A DNA stretch of 64,000 nt, from NCBI RefSeq assembly GCF_004799285.1, contig NZ_SSND01000004.1, positions 310,001 through 374,000 on the forward strand, read 5' to 3'. A program made the position numbers and the translations under genes. Every line of letters begins with the position of its first letter. Position 1 is the stretch's first letter. The notes below the pieces were generated by a model that made no database searches, was not told the origin of the DNA, and worked only from the letters and a program-made list of their open reading frames with translations. Below, in pieces: positions 36,258 to 44,623 of this stretch. This DNA comes from Aliigemmobacter aestuarii (lineage in GTDB: Bacteria > Pseudomonadota > Alphaproteobacteria > Rhodobacterales > Rhodobacteraceae).

Positions 36258-37349
36258 ATGGATCAGCTGCACGGTCCTGCAGGAAAAGATGCCACGATGA
36301 TGGCCGTCGTGACCACCGGCACCGGCGGTTACGACCGGCTGGACTACCGGCCCGTTCCGGTGCCTGCGCCAGGGGAGGGCGAGGTGCTGCTGGCGGTGCT
36401 GGCTGCGGGGGTCAACAACACGGACATCAACACGCGGCTGGGGTGGTATTCCGAATCCGTCAGGCAGGCCACGGACAGCACCCCCGAGGATGCCTTGTGC
36501 GCGGACGGCGGGTGGAACGAGGCCACGCCGTTCCCGCTGATCCAGGGGACGGACTGTTGCGGGCGGGTGGTTGCCGTGGGGCCGGGCGTCGATCCGGGCC
36601 GTATCGGCACCAGGGTTCTGGTGCGCCCCTGCATGCGCGTGGTGGGTTGCGACCGCATGGAGACGCGCTGGCTCGGGTCCGATCTTGACGGGGCCTTCGC
36701 GCAATACGTGAAGGTTCCTGCATCAGAGGTCTTTGCCGTGGATTGCGACTGGACCGATGCCGAACTGGCCACGATTCCCTGCGCCTATGGCACGGCGGAA
36801 AACATGATCCAGCGCGCCGGCGTGACGCGCGGCGACCGCGTTCTGGTGCCCGGTGCGTCAGGGGGCGTGGGGTCTGCCCTTGTCCAGCTTCTGACGCGCC
36901 GCGGGGCAGAGGTGATCGCCGTCACAAGCGATGCAAAGCGCGTGGCCATCCGGGACCTTGGCGCAGCCTCCGTGCTGGACCGGCAGGACGATCCGCTTGC
37001 CGTTCTCGGGCCGGAAAGCGTGGATGTCGTCATCGACAACGTGGCCGGGGCGGGGTTCGGCCAGATGTTGAAGACGCTCAGGCGCGGGGGGCGTCTGGCC
37101 ACCTCGGGGGCGATTGCGGGCCCGGTCGTCGAACTGGATCTCCGCACCCTGTATCTGAAGGACATAACCCTGATCGGCTGCACGGCATGGGATGCGCCGG
37201 TCTTTCCCGACCTCATCTCTTGCATCGAAAGGGCCGAGATCCGCCCCCTGCTGGCCGCGACCTTCCCGCTTGACCGGATCGCCGACGCGCAGCGCCTTTT
37301 CCTGACCAGGCAGCATATCGGAAAGATCGTTCTGGTTCCGCCAGGCTGA
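36258..37349 (+). CDS. MDR-family alcohol dehydrogenase/quinone oxidoreductase-like protein
   Basis: NAD(P)-dependent medium-chain reductase of 363 residues. The N-terminal GroES-like half has VLLAVLAAGVNNTDINTRLG and PLIQGTDCCGRVVAVGPGVD; the Rossmann half has VLVPGASGGVGSALVQLLTR. The usual catalytic-zinc GHE motif is replaced by GTDCCG, so it is nearer quinone reductases than alcohol dehydrogenases. I use the ATG at 36258 with AAAGGGGA upstream; a second ATG pair lies 12-13 codons later. It faces the tmRNA gene and ends near a bidirectional terminator. Confidence 0.87.
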   Translation: MDQLHGPAGKDATMMAVVTTGTGGYDRLDYRPVPVPAPGEGEVLLAVLAAGVNNTDINTRLGWYSESVRQATDSTPEDALCADGGWNEATPFPLIQGTDCCGRVVAVGPGVDPGRIGTRVLVRPCMRVVGCDRMETRWLGSDLDGAFAQYVKVPASEVFAVDCDWTDAELATIPCAYGTAENMIQRAGVTRGDRVLVPGASGGVGSALVQLLTRRGAEVIAVTSDAKRVAIRDLGAASVLDRQDDPLAVLGPESVDVVIDNVAGAGFGQMLKTLRRGGRLATSGAIAGPVVELDLRTLYLKDITLIGCTAWDAPVFPDLISCIERAEIRPLLAATFPLDRIADAQRLFLTRQHIGKIVLVPPG

Positions 37350-37414
37350 TGGCGCGCCGCAGTCACGGGGGCACGCGCCGCGCTGCGGGGGGCGTGACCG
37401 CCTGTCGAAAGGAA

Positions 37415-37440
37415 AAGGCCCGGTCGATCGACCGGGCCTT
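37415..37440. terminator. Bidirectional terminator, perfect 26-bp palindrome
   Basis: Arms AAGGCCCGGTCGA/TCGACCGGGCCTT form a perfect hairpin between two convergent genes, with A residues on the left and T residues on the right, so it can work for both. Confidence 0.9.
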
Positions 37441-37463
37441 CGTGTCTTGCGAAACGGCGTGGA

Positions 37464-38510
37464 TCAGAAGCCAGCCTTGATCTTCTCGAACTCTTCCAGC
37501 ATGCGGTCGCGCATCGCCTGGTCGATCGGCGTCTGTGCCAGAAGCGTCGTCTCGATCGGGTTCACGTCGGCCGCGACGAGTTCCTCGGCGCTGATTTCGG
37601 CCATCGCGGCGTCGTTCGAATGGGCATAGCCGAAGTTGTCCAGAAGACCCTTGGCCGAGCCGTGATCCAGCCAGGCGTTGATGAAGTCATAGGCCTTGTC
37701 TTCGTTGCCGGGCGCGTCCTTGACATTGACATAGCCGCAGAACCAGGACGAGGCGCCTTCGGTCGCCTGACGCTGGAAGCCGACGGGGAAGCCTTCCTCG
37801 CGCATCAGCGCGATGGAATCGTTCCACGACCATGCGACCAGAACTTCGCCCGAAGCCATCAGCTGGGCCAGTTCCGACGGGTCGGCCCAATAAGCGCGGA
37901 CGTTTTCATGCGCGGTGCGCAGCCATGTGGCGGCAGCGGTGAACTGTTCGTCGGTGACGTTGGTCCAGTCGGTCACGCCGGTGGCCAGCAACGCCAGAGA
38001 CCACACGTCATCGGTGTTGTCGGGCAGCGAGATGCGGCCGGCGTATTTCGGGTTGTGGAACACCTGCAGCGAGGCGATGTCCTCGGCCGGAACCTCGTTC
38101 GTGTTGTAGGCCACGGCGGTGTAGGCGTAGTCGGTCGGGATGTACCAGACGCCGCTGTCGTCCTTGAAGATCGACGAATTCAGGAAGCGCGGGGCGATTT
38201 CACCGAAGTTCGGGATGCGGCTGACATCCCAGGGCTCGATCAGGCCGGCATCGCGGTATTTCGACACCATCTGCGAGCAGGGGTGGACGACGTCGGCCTT
38301 GAAGCCCGAGGCGACTTTCTGGAAGGCCTCGTCATCGTCGCCGAAGAAGGCGTAGGTGGGCATCTGCCCGTGCTTGGCGACGTAGGACTCGACCAGGGAC
38401 TGTTCCTCGAATCCGGCCCAGTCAAAGACGATCAGGTCGGGGTCTGCCGCATAGGCCGGCAGGGCCAGTGCCAGCAGGGCGCTGGCCATCAGGTGCTTGC
38501 GAATAGTCAT
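37464..38510 (-). CDS. Polyamine-type ABC transporter substrate-binding protein (PotD/PotF-like)
   Basis: Periplasmic type 2 solute-binding protein of 348 residues. The signal peptide is MTIRKHLMASALLALALPAYA, cleaved before ADPDLIVFDW. The body carries PotD-like stretches: WYIPTDYAYTAVAYNTNEVP, WADPSELAQLMASGEVLVAW and SSWFCGYVNVKDAPGNEDKA. The start at 38510 follows AGAGGT; a longer in-frame leader lacks signal character. No permease or ATPase genes adjoin, so the receptor is an orphan here. It is divergent from a class V aminotransferase gene across a palindrome-containing spacer. Confidence 0.9.
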   Translation of the reverse strand: MTIRKHLMASALLALALPAYAADPDLIVFDWAGFEEQSLVESYVAKHGQMPTYAFFGDDDEAFQKVASGFKADVVHPCSQMVSKYRDAGLIEPWDVSRIPNFGEIAPRFLNSSIFKDDSGVWYIPTDYAYTAVAYNTNEVPAEDIASLQVFHNPKYAGRISLPDNTDDVWSLALLATGVTDWTNVTDEQFTAAATWLRTAHENVRAYWADPSELAQLMASGEVLVAWSWNDSIALMREEGFPVGFQRQATEGASSWFCGYVNVKDAPGNEDKAYDFINAWLDHGSAKGLLDNFGYAHSNDAAMAEISAEELVAADVNPIETTLLAQTPIDQAMRDRMLEEFEKIKAGF

Positions 38511-38625
38511 GTTACCTCTCTGCGGTCGTTGTGGCATGCCGGGTCGCGTCTGGGGCGCGTGCCGACGACAGGGGAAAGCTAGTGCAGCCACTTGCCCCCC
38601 TCAAGTCATTTCCGCATGAGGGCGG

Positions 38626-38643
38626 CAAATTTGATCAAATTTG
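38626..38643. promoter_or_regulatory. Perfect 18-bp operator-like palindrome CAAATTTGATCAAATTTG
   Basis: This AT-rich perfect palindrome is centred about 125 bases from each of two divergent genes (binding protein and aminotransferase class V). It has the look of a dimeric repressor site. No regulator gene is adjacent, so the factor is unknown. Confidence 0.65.
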
Positions 38644-38769
38644 GCCAGTCAGGGCGCTTGCGCCCGCGCAAACGCCGGTTAGGATCGGCCCGGATGGCAG
38701 GCAGGGTGCCGCTTTTTCCGGCGAATCCCCCCTTTGCCCCGATCAGGCCCCGTCGCACAGGAAACCAAG

Positions 38770-40029
38770 ATGCCCCACGCCCCGATCGCCGCCCCGAAGC
38801 TGGACCTTGCCTTCGTGCGCGCCCAGTTCCCGGCCTTTGAAAGCCCGGCCCATCAGGGGCAGGCCTTCTTCGAGAATGCGGGTGGGTCCTACCCCTGCCG
38901 TCAGGTGGTGGATCGCCTGACGCGCTTTTACCTGCATCGCAAGGTCCAGCCCTATGCGCCCTATGACGTGTCCGAGGTGGCGGGGGCCGAGATGGACGAG
39001 GCCCGCGCGCGACTGGCCGCGCTGATGGGCGTTGCGGTGGACGAGGTGTCCTTCGGGCCGTCAACCAGCCAGAACACCTATGTGCTGGCCAACGCCCTGC
39101 GCCAGCACCTGCGCGGGCAGAAGGGCCGTGCGGTGGTGGTCACCGATCAGGACCACGAGGCCAATTCCGGCGCCTGGCGGCGGCTGGCAGACGAAGGCAT
39201 CGAGGTGCGGGAATGGAAGATCGACCCGCAGACCGGGCATCTTGACCCGGCCCGCCTTGCGCCGCTTCTGGAGGATGGCAAGGTCGCGCTGGTGGCCTTT
39301 CCGCATTGTTCCAACGTCGTGGCCGAGATCAACCCGGTGGTCGAGATCTGCGCGATGGCGCGGGCGGCGGGGGCCTGGACCTGCGTCGACGGGGTCAGCT
39401 ATGCGCCGCACGGTTTCCCCGACATCCCCGCGCTTGGCTGCGACATCTATCTGTTTTCCGCCTACAAGACCTATGGCCCGCATCAGGGGATCATGGTGAT
39501 CCGCCGCCCCCTGGGCGAGGCGCTGCCCAATCAGGGGCACTATTTCAACGGCGGCACCCTTTACAAGCGCTTCACCCCCGCCGGGCCGGATCACGCGCAG
39601 GTTGCCGCCAGCGCGGGCATGGCCGACTATATCGATGCGCTTTTCGTGCAGCATCACGGCGTGACCCATGCAACGCCTCTGGAACGGAACAACGCGGTTC
39701 ATGCGCTGATGCGCGGGCAAGAGGTGAGGCTGTTGCAGCCGCTGCTGGATTACCTGGCCGGACGGAACGACCTGCGTCTTCTGGGGCCGCGCGACGCAGG
39801 CGCGCGGGCGCCTACTGTCGCCGTGGCGCTGGACCGCCCGGCCGAACCTGTCGCCGCCGCGCTGGCCGGGCGGGGCATCATGGCAGGGGGCGGGGATTTC
39901 TATGCCGTCCGGCCGCTCAAGGCGATGGGGGTTGACCTTGATCGCGGCGTGCTGCGGATGAGCTTTGTCCATTACACCAGCGAGGCCGAGGTGAAGAAAC
40001 TGATCGGGGCGCTGGACCGGGTTCTGTAG
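38770..40029 (+). CDS. Class V aminotransferase, cysteine desulfurase-like
   Basis: Pyridoxal-phosphate enzyme of 419 residues, class V fold. Visible are FFENAGGSYPC, SFGPSTSQNTYVLANALR, the PLP-contact TDQDHEANSGAWRRL, FPHCSNVVAEINPV and the cofactor lysine in LFSAYKTYGPHQG. It resembles SufS/CsdA-type proteins but has no suf neighbours and no obvious cysteine loop, so it may be a selenocysteine-lyase- or isopenicillin-epimerase-like enzyme. The start at 38770 follows AGGAAACC. It is divergent from the polyamine-type receptor, and the palindrome between them may control both. Confidence 0.85.
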   Translation: MPHAPIAAPKLDLAFVRAQFPAFESPAHQGQAFFENAGGSYPCRQVVDRLTRFYLHRKVQPYAPYDVSEVAGAEMDEARARLAALMGVAVDEVSFGPSTSQNTYVLANALRQHLRGQKGRAVVVTDQDHEANSGAWRRLADEGIEVREWKIDPQTGHLDPARLAPLLEDGKVALVAFPHCSNVVAEINPVVEICAMARAAGAWTCVDGVSYAPHGFPDIPALGCDIYLFSAYKTYGPHQGIMVIRRPLGEALPNQGHYFNGGTLYKRFTPAGPDHAQVAASAGMADYIDALFVQHHGVTHATPLERNNAVHALMRGQEVRLLQPLLDYLAGRNDLRLLGPRDAGARAPTVAVALDRPAEPVAAALAGRGIMAGGGDFYAVRPLKAMGVDLDRGVLRMSFVHYTSEAEVKKLIGALDRVL

Positions 40030-40127
40030 GGCCGTCCCCGCCCGGCCCATCAAGGGCGGGACGTGACGTTGGGTAAAGTGATCCGCCCCGGTCAACCGGG
40101 CGTATTCGTTGAAAAAGACGGACGGTG

Positions 40128-41636
40128 ATGACTGACGCCCCCCTGATCCTGTGGTTCCGCCGTGACCTGCGGCTGGCCGATCATCCGATGCTGACGGCCG
40201 CCGTTGCGACCGGCAGGTCGCTCATTCCCGTCTTCATCCTCGATCCGGAAACCGAAGCCACCGGTGCTGCCGCACGCTGGCGGCTCGGCTTGTCCGTGGA
40301 CGATTTTGCGCAGCGGATCGCAGGCCTCGGCAGCCGCCTTGTCCTGCGGCGCGGTCCGGCGGGAGATGTGCTTGACAGGCTGATCGCCGAAACCGGGGCG
40401 GCGGGCGTGATGTGGTCGCGTCTTTACGATCCGGCATCACGGGCGCGCGACGGCGCGGTAAAGGCCGCGCTGAAGGCGCGTGGGCTGATCGCGGAAAGCC
40501 ATCCGGGCCATGTCCTGTTCGAACCCTGGACGGTGGAAACCGGGCAGGGCGGGTTCTACCGGGTCTACACGCCCTTCTGGAAGGCGGTGAAGGATCGCGC
40601 CGCCGGCGCGGCACTGCCCCCGCCGGCGGCGCTGCGCCCGCCAACGGCCTGGCCCGCGTCGGACCGGTTGCAGGACTGGCACCTTGGCCGCGACATGCAT
40701 CGCGGTGCGGCGGTGGTTGCCCAGCATCAGGCCGTGGGCGAGGTCGCGGCGCGCGCGCGGCTTGACCGGTTCCTGGCGCAATCCGTTGGCGACTATCGCG
40801 AGGCGCGCGATTTCCCCGCCCGCGAGGCGACCTCGCGGCTTTCGGAAAACCTGACCTATGGCGAAATCAGCCCCCGGCTGATCTGGCATGCGGGCATGCG
40901 CGCGCATCACGAGGGCGCGGCAGGGGCCGAACATTTCCTCAAGGAACTGGTCTGGCGCGATTTTGCCTGGCACCTGATGTATCACACGCCCCATATCGCG
41001 ACAGCGAACTGGCGCGAGGACTGGTCGCGGTTTCCGTGGCGCGACGACAACCCCGATGCCGAACGCTGGCGGCGGGGCATGACAGGCGAACCCTTTGTCG
41101 ATGCGGCCCTGCGCGAGATGTATGTGACCGGCACGATGCACAACCGCGCCCGGATGATCGTCGCCAGCTACCTGACAAAGCACCTGCTGACGCACTGGAA
41201 GGTGGGGCTGGACTGGTTTGCCCAATGCCTGACCGACTGGGACCCGGCCTCGAACGCGATGGGATGGCAGTGGGTTGCCGGTTCCGGCCCGGATGCCGCG
41301 CCATACTTCCGCATCTTCAACCCCGCCTCGCAGGCCGAGAAGTTCGATCCCGACGGACAATACCGGCGCCGCTATATCGCCGAGATGTCGCGCACCCCCG
41401 GACCCGAGGCGCTGGCCTATTTCGACGCCGTGCCGATATCCTGGGGGCTGGACCCCGCCGCGCGTTATCCGCGGCCCGTGGTCGATCTGGCGCAGGGGCG
41501 GGCGCGGGCGCTTGCGGCCTATGCCCGGCGCGATGGCGTGGATACGGCCGGAGGGAAAATGACCGGCGGGGAAGTGACCGGCGGGGATACAATCGGCGGG
41601 GCCGGGCACCGGAAGCCCGGACACCGAAAGGCTTGA
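40128..41636 (+). CDS. phrB: Deoxyribodipyrimidine photolyase
   Basis: Light-driven repair enzyme for cyclobutane pyrimidine dimers, 502 residues. The N-terminal antenna domain begins LILWFRRDLRLADHPML; the FAD domain contains LSENLTYGEISPR, FLKELVWRDFAWHLMYH, MHNRARMIVASYLTKHLL and DPASNAMGWQWVAGSG. The C-terminus has an unusual low-complexity tail with repeats of TGGE/TGGD (GGKMTGGEVTGGDTIGG). The ATG at 40128 directly follows an in-frame GTG (40125) that could also be used. The methyltransferase gene follows, a neighbourhood common in stress-related clusters. Confidence 0.95.
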   Translation: MTDAPLILWFRRDLRLADHPMLTAAVATGRSLIPVFILDPETEATGAAARWRLGLSVDDFAQRIAGLGSRLVLRRGPAGDVLDRLIAETGAAGVMWSRLYDPASRARDGAVKAALKARGLIAESHPGHVLFEPWTVETGQGGFYRVYTPFWKAVKDRAAGAALPPPAALRPPTAWPASDRLQDWHLGRDMHRGAAVVAQHQAVGEVAARARLDRFLAQSVGDYREARDFPAREATSRLSENLTYGEISPRLIWHAGMRAHHEGAAGAEHFLKELVWRDFAWHLMYHTPHIATANWREDWSRFPWRDDNPDAERWRRGMTGEPFVDAALREMYVTGTMHNRARMIVASYLTKHLLTHWKVGLDWFAQCLTDWDPASNAMGWQWVAGSGPDAAPYFRIFNPASQAEKFDPDGQYRRRYIAEMSRTPGPEALAYFDAVPISWGLDPAARYPRPVVDLAQGRARALAAYARRDGVDTAGGKMTGGEVTGGDTIGGAGHRKPGHRKA

Positions 41637-41704
41637 GTGCGCGCGAAGGTTGGGGAAAGATGAACGCAATAAACAAAATACATTCACCGGGGGGTGAGAC
41701 AGCA

Positions 41705-42916
41705 ATGGAAGTCCTGACCACGCCGAAGGGTCAGACCAACCTGCCACGATATTTCGGGCAGGTCTTCTCGGTCGCCCGCAAGCTGAAGGAGGGGCGGATG
41801 GATTTCGTCCTGCCCGATGGCCGGCGGTTCCGCATCGAAGGCCAGCGGCCCGGCCCGGTGGCCGAACTGGACGTGCATGATCCCGACATCTTCGCCCGGC
41901 TGATCCGCGAAGGCGATCTGGGGTTCTGCGATGCCTATCTGGAAGGCGGCTGGTCCACGCCCGACCTTCAGGCCTTCATGGATCTGGTCCATGCCGACAA
42001 TGACGATGTCTATGACGGCTATCCCGGCATGGGGCTGGTCCGCGCCTATGAACGGATGCGGTTCTGGCTGCAATCGAACACCCGCCGCGGATCGAAGAAG
42101 AACATCGCCTATCACTATGACCTCGGGAACGATTTCTACCGGCTCTGGCTGGATGACAGCATGACCTATTCCTCGGCGCTGTTCGTCACCGGGCAGGAAA
42201 GCCTGGAGGCCGCGCAAGAGGCGAAATATGCCTCGATGGTCGATCGGATGGGGGTGCAGCCGGGCGATCATGTGCTTGAGATCGGCTGCGGCTGGGGCGG
42301 GTTCGCGGAATATGCGGCCGGAAAGCGGGGGCTGCGCGTCACCGGGCTCACGATCAGCCGCGCCCAGCATGACTATGCCGTGGACCGCATCGCGCGTGCG
42401 GGCCTTTCCGACCTGGTCGAGATCCGGTTGCAGGACTACCGCGACGAACGCGGCAGTTATGACGGGATCGCCTCGATCGAGATGTTCGAGGCCGTGGGCG
42501 AAAAATACTGGCCCACCTATTTCGACACGCTCAAGGCCTGCCTGAAGCCCGGTCGGCATGCCACGCTCCAGATCATCACGGTGGCCGACAAGCGCTTTGA
42601 GGCCTACCGAAAGACGGTCGATTTCATTCAGAAATACATCTTTCCGGGCGGGATGCTGCCTAGCCCCGGCGCGCTCCTGCGCGAGGTGGACCGGGCGGGG
42701 CTTCTGTTCCGCGACAGTCTGGAATTCGGCGAAAGCTACAGCCTGACGCTGCGCCGCTGGCACGAGGTGTTCAACGCCCGCTGGCCCGAGATCGCCCGGC
42801 TGGGGTTCGATGAAAGGTTCCGGCGGATGTGGAATTTCTACCTGACCTCTTGCGCGGGGGCGTTCCACGGCGGAAACTGCGACGTAACGCAAATCACCGT
42901 GACAAGGCCCGCCTGA
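41705..42916 (+). CDS. Cyclopropane-fatty-acyl-phospholipid synthase-like methyltransferase
   Basis: SAM-dependent methyltransferase of the CFA synthase family, 403 residues, modifying unsaturated acyl chains in membrane lipids. Motifs: NIAYHYDLGNDFYRLWLDD, MTYSSALF, the SAM site VLEIGCGWGGFAEYAA, VTGLTISRAQHDYA, FEAVGEKYWPTYF and QKYIFPGGMLPS. I use the ATG at 41705 (MEVLTTP) with GGTGAG upstream. An earlier ATG at 41660 is also in frame but sits only three bases after GGGGA. It lies between photolyase and trgA. Confidence 0.92.
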   Translation: MEVLTTPKGQTNLPRYFGQVFSVARKLKEGRMDFVLPDGRRFRIEGQRPGPVAELDVHDPDIFARLIREGDLGFCDAYLEGGWSTPDLQAFMDLVHADNDDVYDGYPGMGLVRAYERMRFWLQSNTRRGSKKNIAYHYDLGNDFYRLWLDDSMTYSSALFVTGQESLEAAQEAKYASMVDRMGVQPGDHVLEIGCGWGGFAEYAAGKRGLRVTGLTISRAQHDYAVDRIARAGLSDLVEIRLQDYRDERGSYDGIASIEMFEAVGEKYWPTYFDTLKACLKPGRHATLQIITVADKRFEAYRKTVDFIQKYIFPGGMLPSPGALLREVDRAGLLFRDSLEFGESYSLTLRRWHEVFNARWPEIARLGFDERFRRMWNFYLTSCAGAFHGGNCDVTQITVTRPA

Positions 42917-42946
42917 CAGGGCCAGCAGCCCGAGGCCGAGCCATCC

Positions 42947-43387
42947 ATGCCCACTGCCGCGAAACTCGTCTCTGCCGTAATGTTCGCTGCCATCGCATGG
43001 CTGGCGGCCGAGGCGCTGAAGCCGGGCCTGCCCGAAGGCATGAGCCCCGGCTTCCTGTCCGAGGTCATGGTCGGGATCGGCCTGCTTAGCGGCTGGCTGG
43101 TGATGGGGCGGCTGGTCGGTTCCGGCTACGGCCCGGCGATCAGTTCGGGGGTTCAGACCGCTGCCACCTTCACCTTCTTCGGGGTGCTGGGATTTGCCTT
43201 CTACGAGATGATCCTGCGCTCGACCAAGCTGCGTTACGACGGCCCGTTCGAGGCCATTCAGGGCATGATGGAACTGATGTGGGAATATGCAGGCCTTCTG
43301 GTGCGGATGGAGGTGCTGGTGATCCTTGTCGTCGGATCGGTCATTGCAGGGGTCGTGGCCGAATGGGTCGGGCGGCGTTGGCCATAG
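42947..43387 (+). CDS. trgA: TrgA-family membrane protein
   Basis: Inner-membrane protein of 146 residues with about four hydrophobic segments (AKLVSAVMFAAIAWLAAEAL, MVGIGLLSGWLVMGRLVGSG, TFTFFGVLGFAFYEMIL, LVILVVGSVIAGVVAEWVG). It matches TrgA, described with trgB and cysK in the tellurite resistance locus of Rhodobacter sphaeroides, and the same order follows here. Mechanism unknown. The trgB-like gene starts three bases after its stop. Confidence 0.88.
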   Translation: MPTAAKLVSAVMFAAIAWLAAEALKPGLPEGMSPGFLSEVMVGIGLLSGWLVMGRLVGSGYGPAISSGVQTAATFTFFGVLGFAFYEMILRSTKLRYDGPFEAIQGMMELMWEYAGLLVRMEVLVILVVGSVIAGVVAEWVGRRWP

Positions 43388-43390
43388 ACG

Positions 43391-44515
43391 ATGACCGACC
43401 TGTTCTTCTATGGCACGCTGTGCCACGCACCGCTTCTGCGCCTTGTGCTGGGCCGCGAGGTGCAGACCGAACCCGCGCGCCTGCCCGGATACCGGGTGCT
43501 GTTCGAGGCGTCCGGGGCCTATCCGCTGATCGTGCCGGATGACGCCGGGGTGGCCGACGGGCTGCTTCTGCGCGGGGCCAGCGCGGAGGATCTGGCGCGG
43601 CTTGATTTCTACGAGGGCGCCTTTGGCTATGAAACCCGAAACGTGCCGGTTCTCACCGGCGCAGGGCCGGGAACCGCACTGACCTACTTCCTGCCGATTT
43701 CCGGGTTTCGGACGGCGGGCGCCTGGTCATTGGACGATTGGGCGCGGGACTGGGGCGCGGTCGTGGTGGCGACGGCGGCGGACCTGATGGACCAGATGGG
43801 CCAGCGTCCGGCGGCCGAGGTGGCGGCGCGCTACTGGCAGATGCTGGTCAGGGGCGCCAGCCGCCTGCGCGCGACCGAACCCGCGCCCGCCACGCTGCGC
43901 CGCCGGGGACAACCCGACGATGCGCTGGTCGAACGGCGGCGCACGCCTTACGCACATTACTTCGCAGTCGAGGAATACGACCTGCGGGTGCGGCGGTTCG
44001 ATGGTGGCCATGGCCCGCTCATGAACCGGGCGGCCTTCGTGTCGGGCGACGCCGTCACCGTCCTGCCCTATGATCCGGTGCGCGACCGGGTGCTTTTGGT
44101 CGAACAGTTCCGTGCCGGGCCGTTTGCGCGCGGCGATGCCGAAGTCTGGCAGATCGAGGCGATCGCGGGCCGGGTCGATCCGGACGAAACCCCGGAACAG
44201 GCGGCGCGCCGCGAGGCCGTGGAAGAGGCGGGGCTGACGCTTGGGGCGCTTCTGCCGGTGGCGAACTACTACCCTTCGCCGGGGGCCAAGACCGAATTCC
44301 TTTACTCGTATGTGGCCCTGACAGACCTTCCCGACGGCTGCGCAGGGATCTTCGGCCTTGCCGACGAGGCCGAGGATATCCGCGGCCACCTGCTCGACTT
44401 TACGGGGATGATGGCGCTTGTGGCCTCGGGCGAGATCGCGAATGCCCCGCTGATCCTGACGGCGCTCTGGCTGGAACGGGAACGCCCCCGTCTGCGGGCC
44501 GCGGCAGGGGCGTGA
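43391..44515 (+). CDS. trgB: TrgB: gamma-glutamylcyclotransferase-like domain fused to NUDIX hydrolase
   Basis: Two-domain protein of 374 residues. Residues 1 to about 115 resemble AIG2/GGCT proteins (MTDLFFYGTLCHAPLLRLVL; LDFYEGAFGYETRNVPV). From about residue 200 is an ADP-ribose pyrophosphatase-type NUDIX domain whose Nudix box (residues 260-282) fits GX5EX7REUXEEXGU exactly: GRVDPDE, seven residues, then REAVEEAGL. The combination corresponds to TrgB of the tellurite locus. It follows trgA by three bases and precedes cysK. Its substrate is probably ADP-ribose-like; the role of the first domain is unknown. Confidence 0.9.
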   Translation: MTDLFFYGTLCHAPLLRLVLGREVQTEPARLPGYRVLFEASGAYPLIVPDDAGVADGLLLRGASAEDLARLDFYEGAFGYETRNVPVLTGAGPGTALTYFLPISGFRTAGAWSLDDWARDWGAVVVATAADLMDQMGQRPAAEVAARYWQMLVRGASRLRATEPAPATLRRRGQPDDALVERRRTPYAHYFAVEEYDLRVRRFDGGHGPLMNRAAFVSGDAVTVLPYDPVRDRVLLVEQFRAGPFARGDAEVWQIEAIAGRVDPDETPEQAARREAVEEAGLTLGALLPVANYYPSPGAKTEFLYSYVALTDLPDGCAGIFGLADEAEDIRGHLLDFTGMMALVASGEIANAPLILTALWLERERPRLRAAAGA

Positions 44516-44623
44516 ATCGGGGGTCACAACCCCGCCAGATGGCCCCGGCGCGGGTCGGCGGTGCTTGAGTTCCGGGCGCGCGCCCCCTACACCTGTGGGA
44601 CGCGACGAAGAAGGACACCGCCC

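Noticed and set aside
41684-43426. Minus-strand open frame of 580 codons
   Set aside because: Antisense to the cyclopropane synthase-like gene and trgA.
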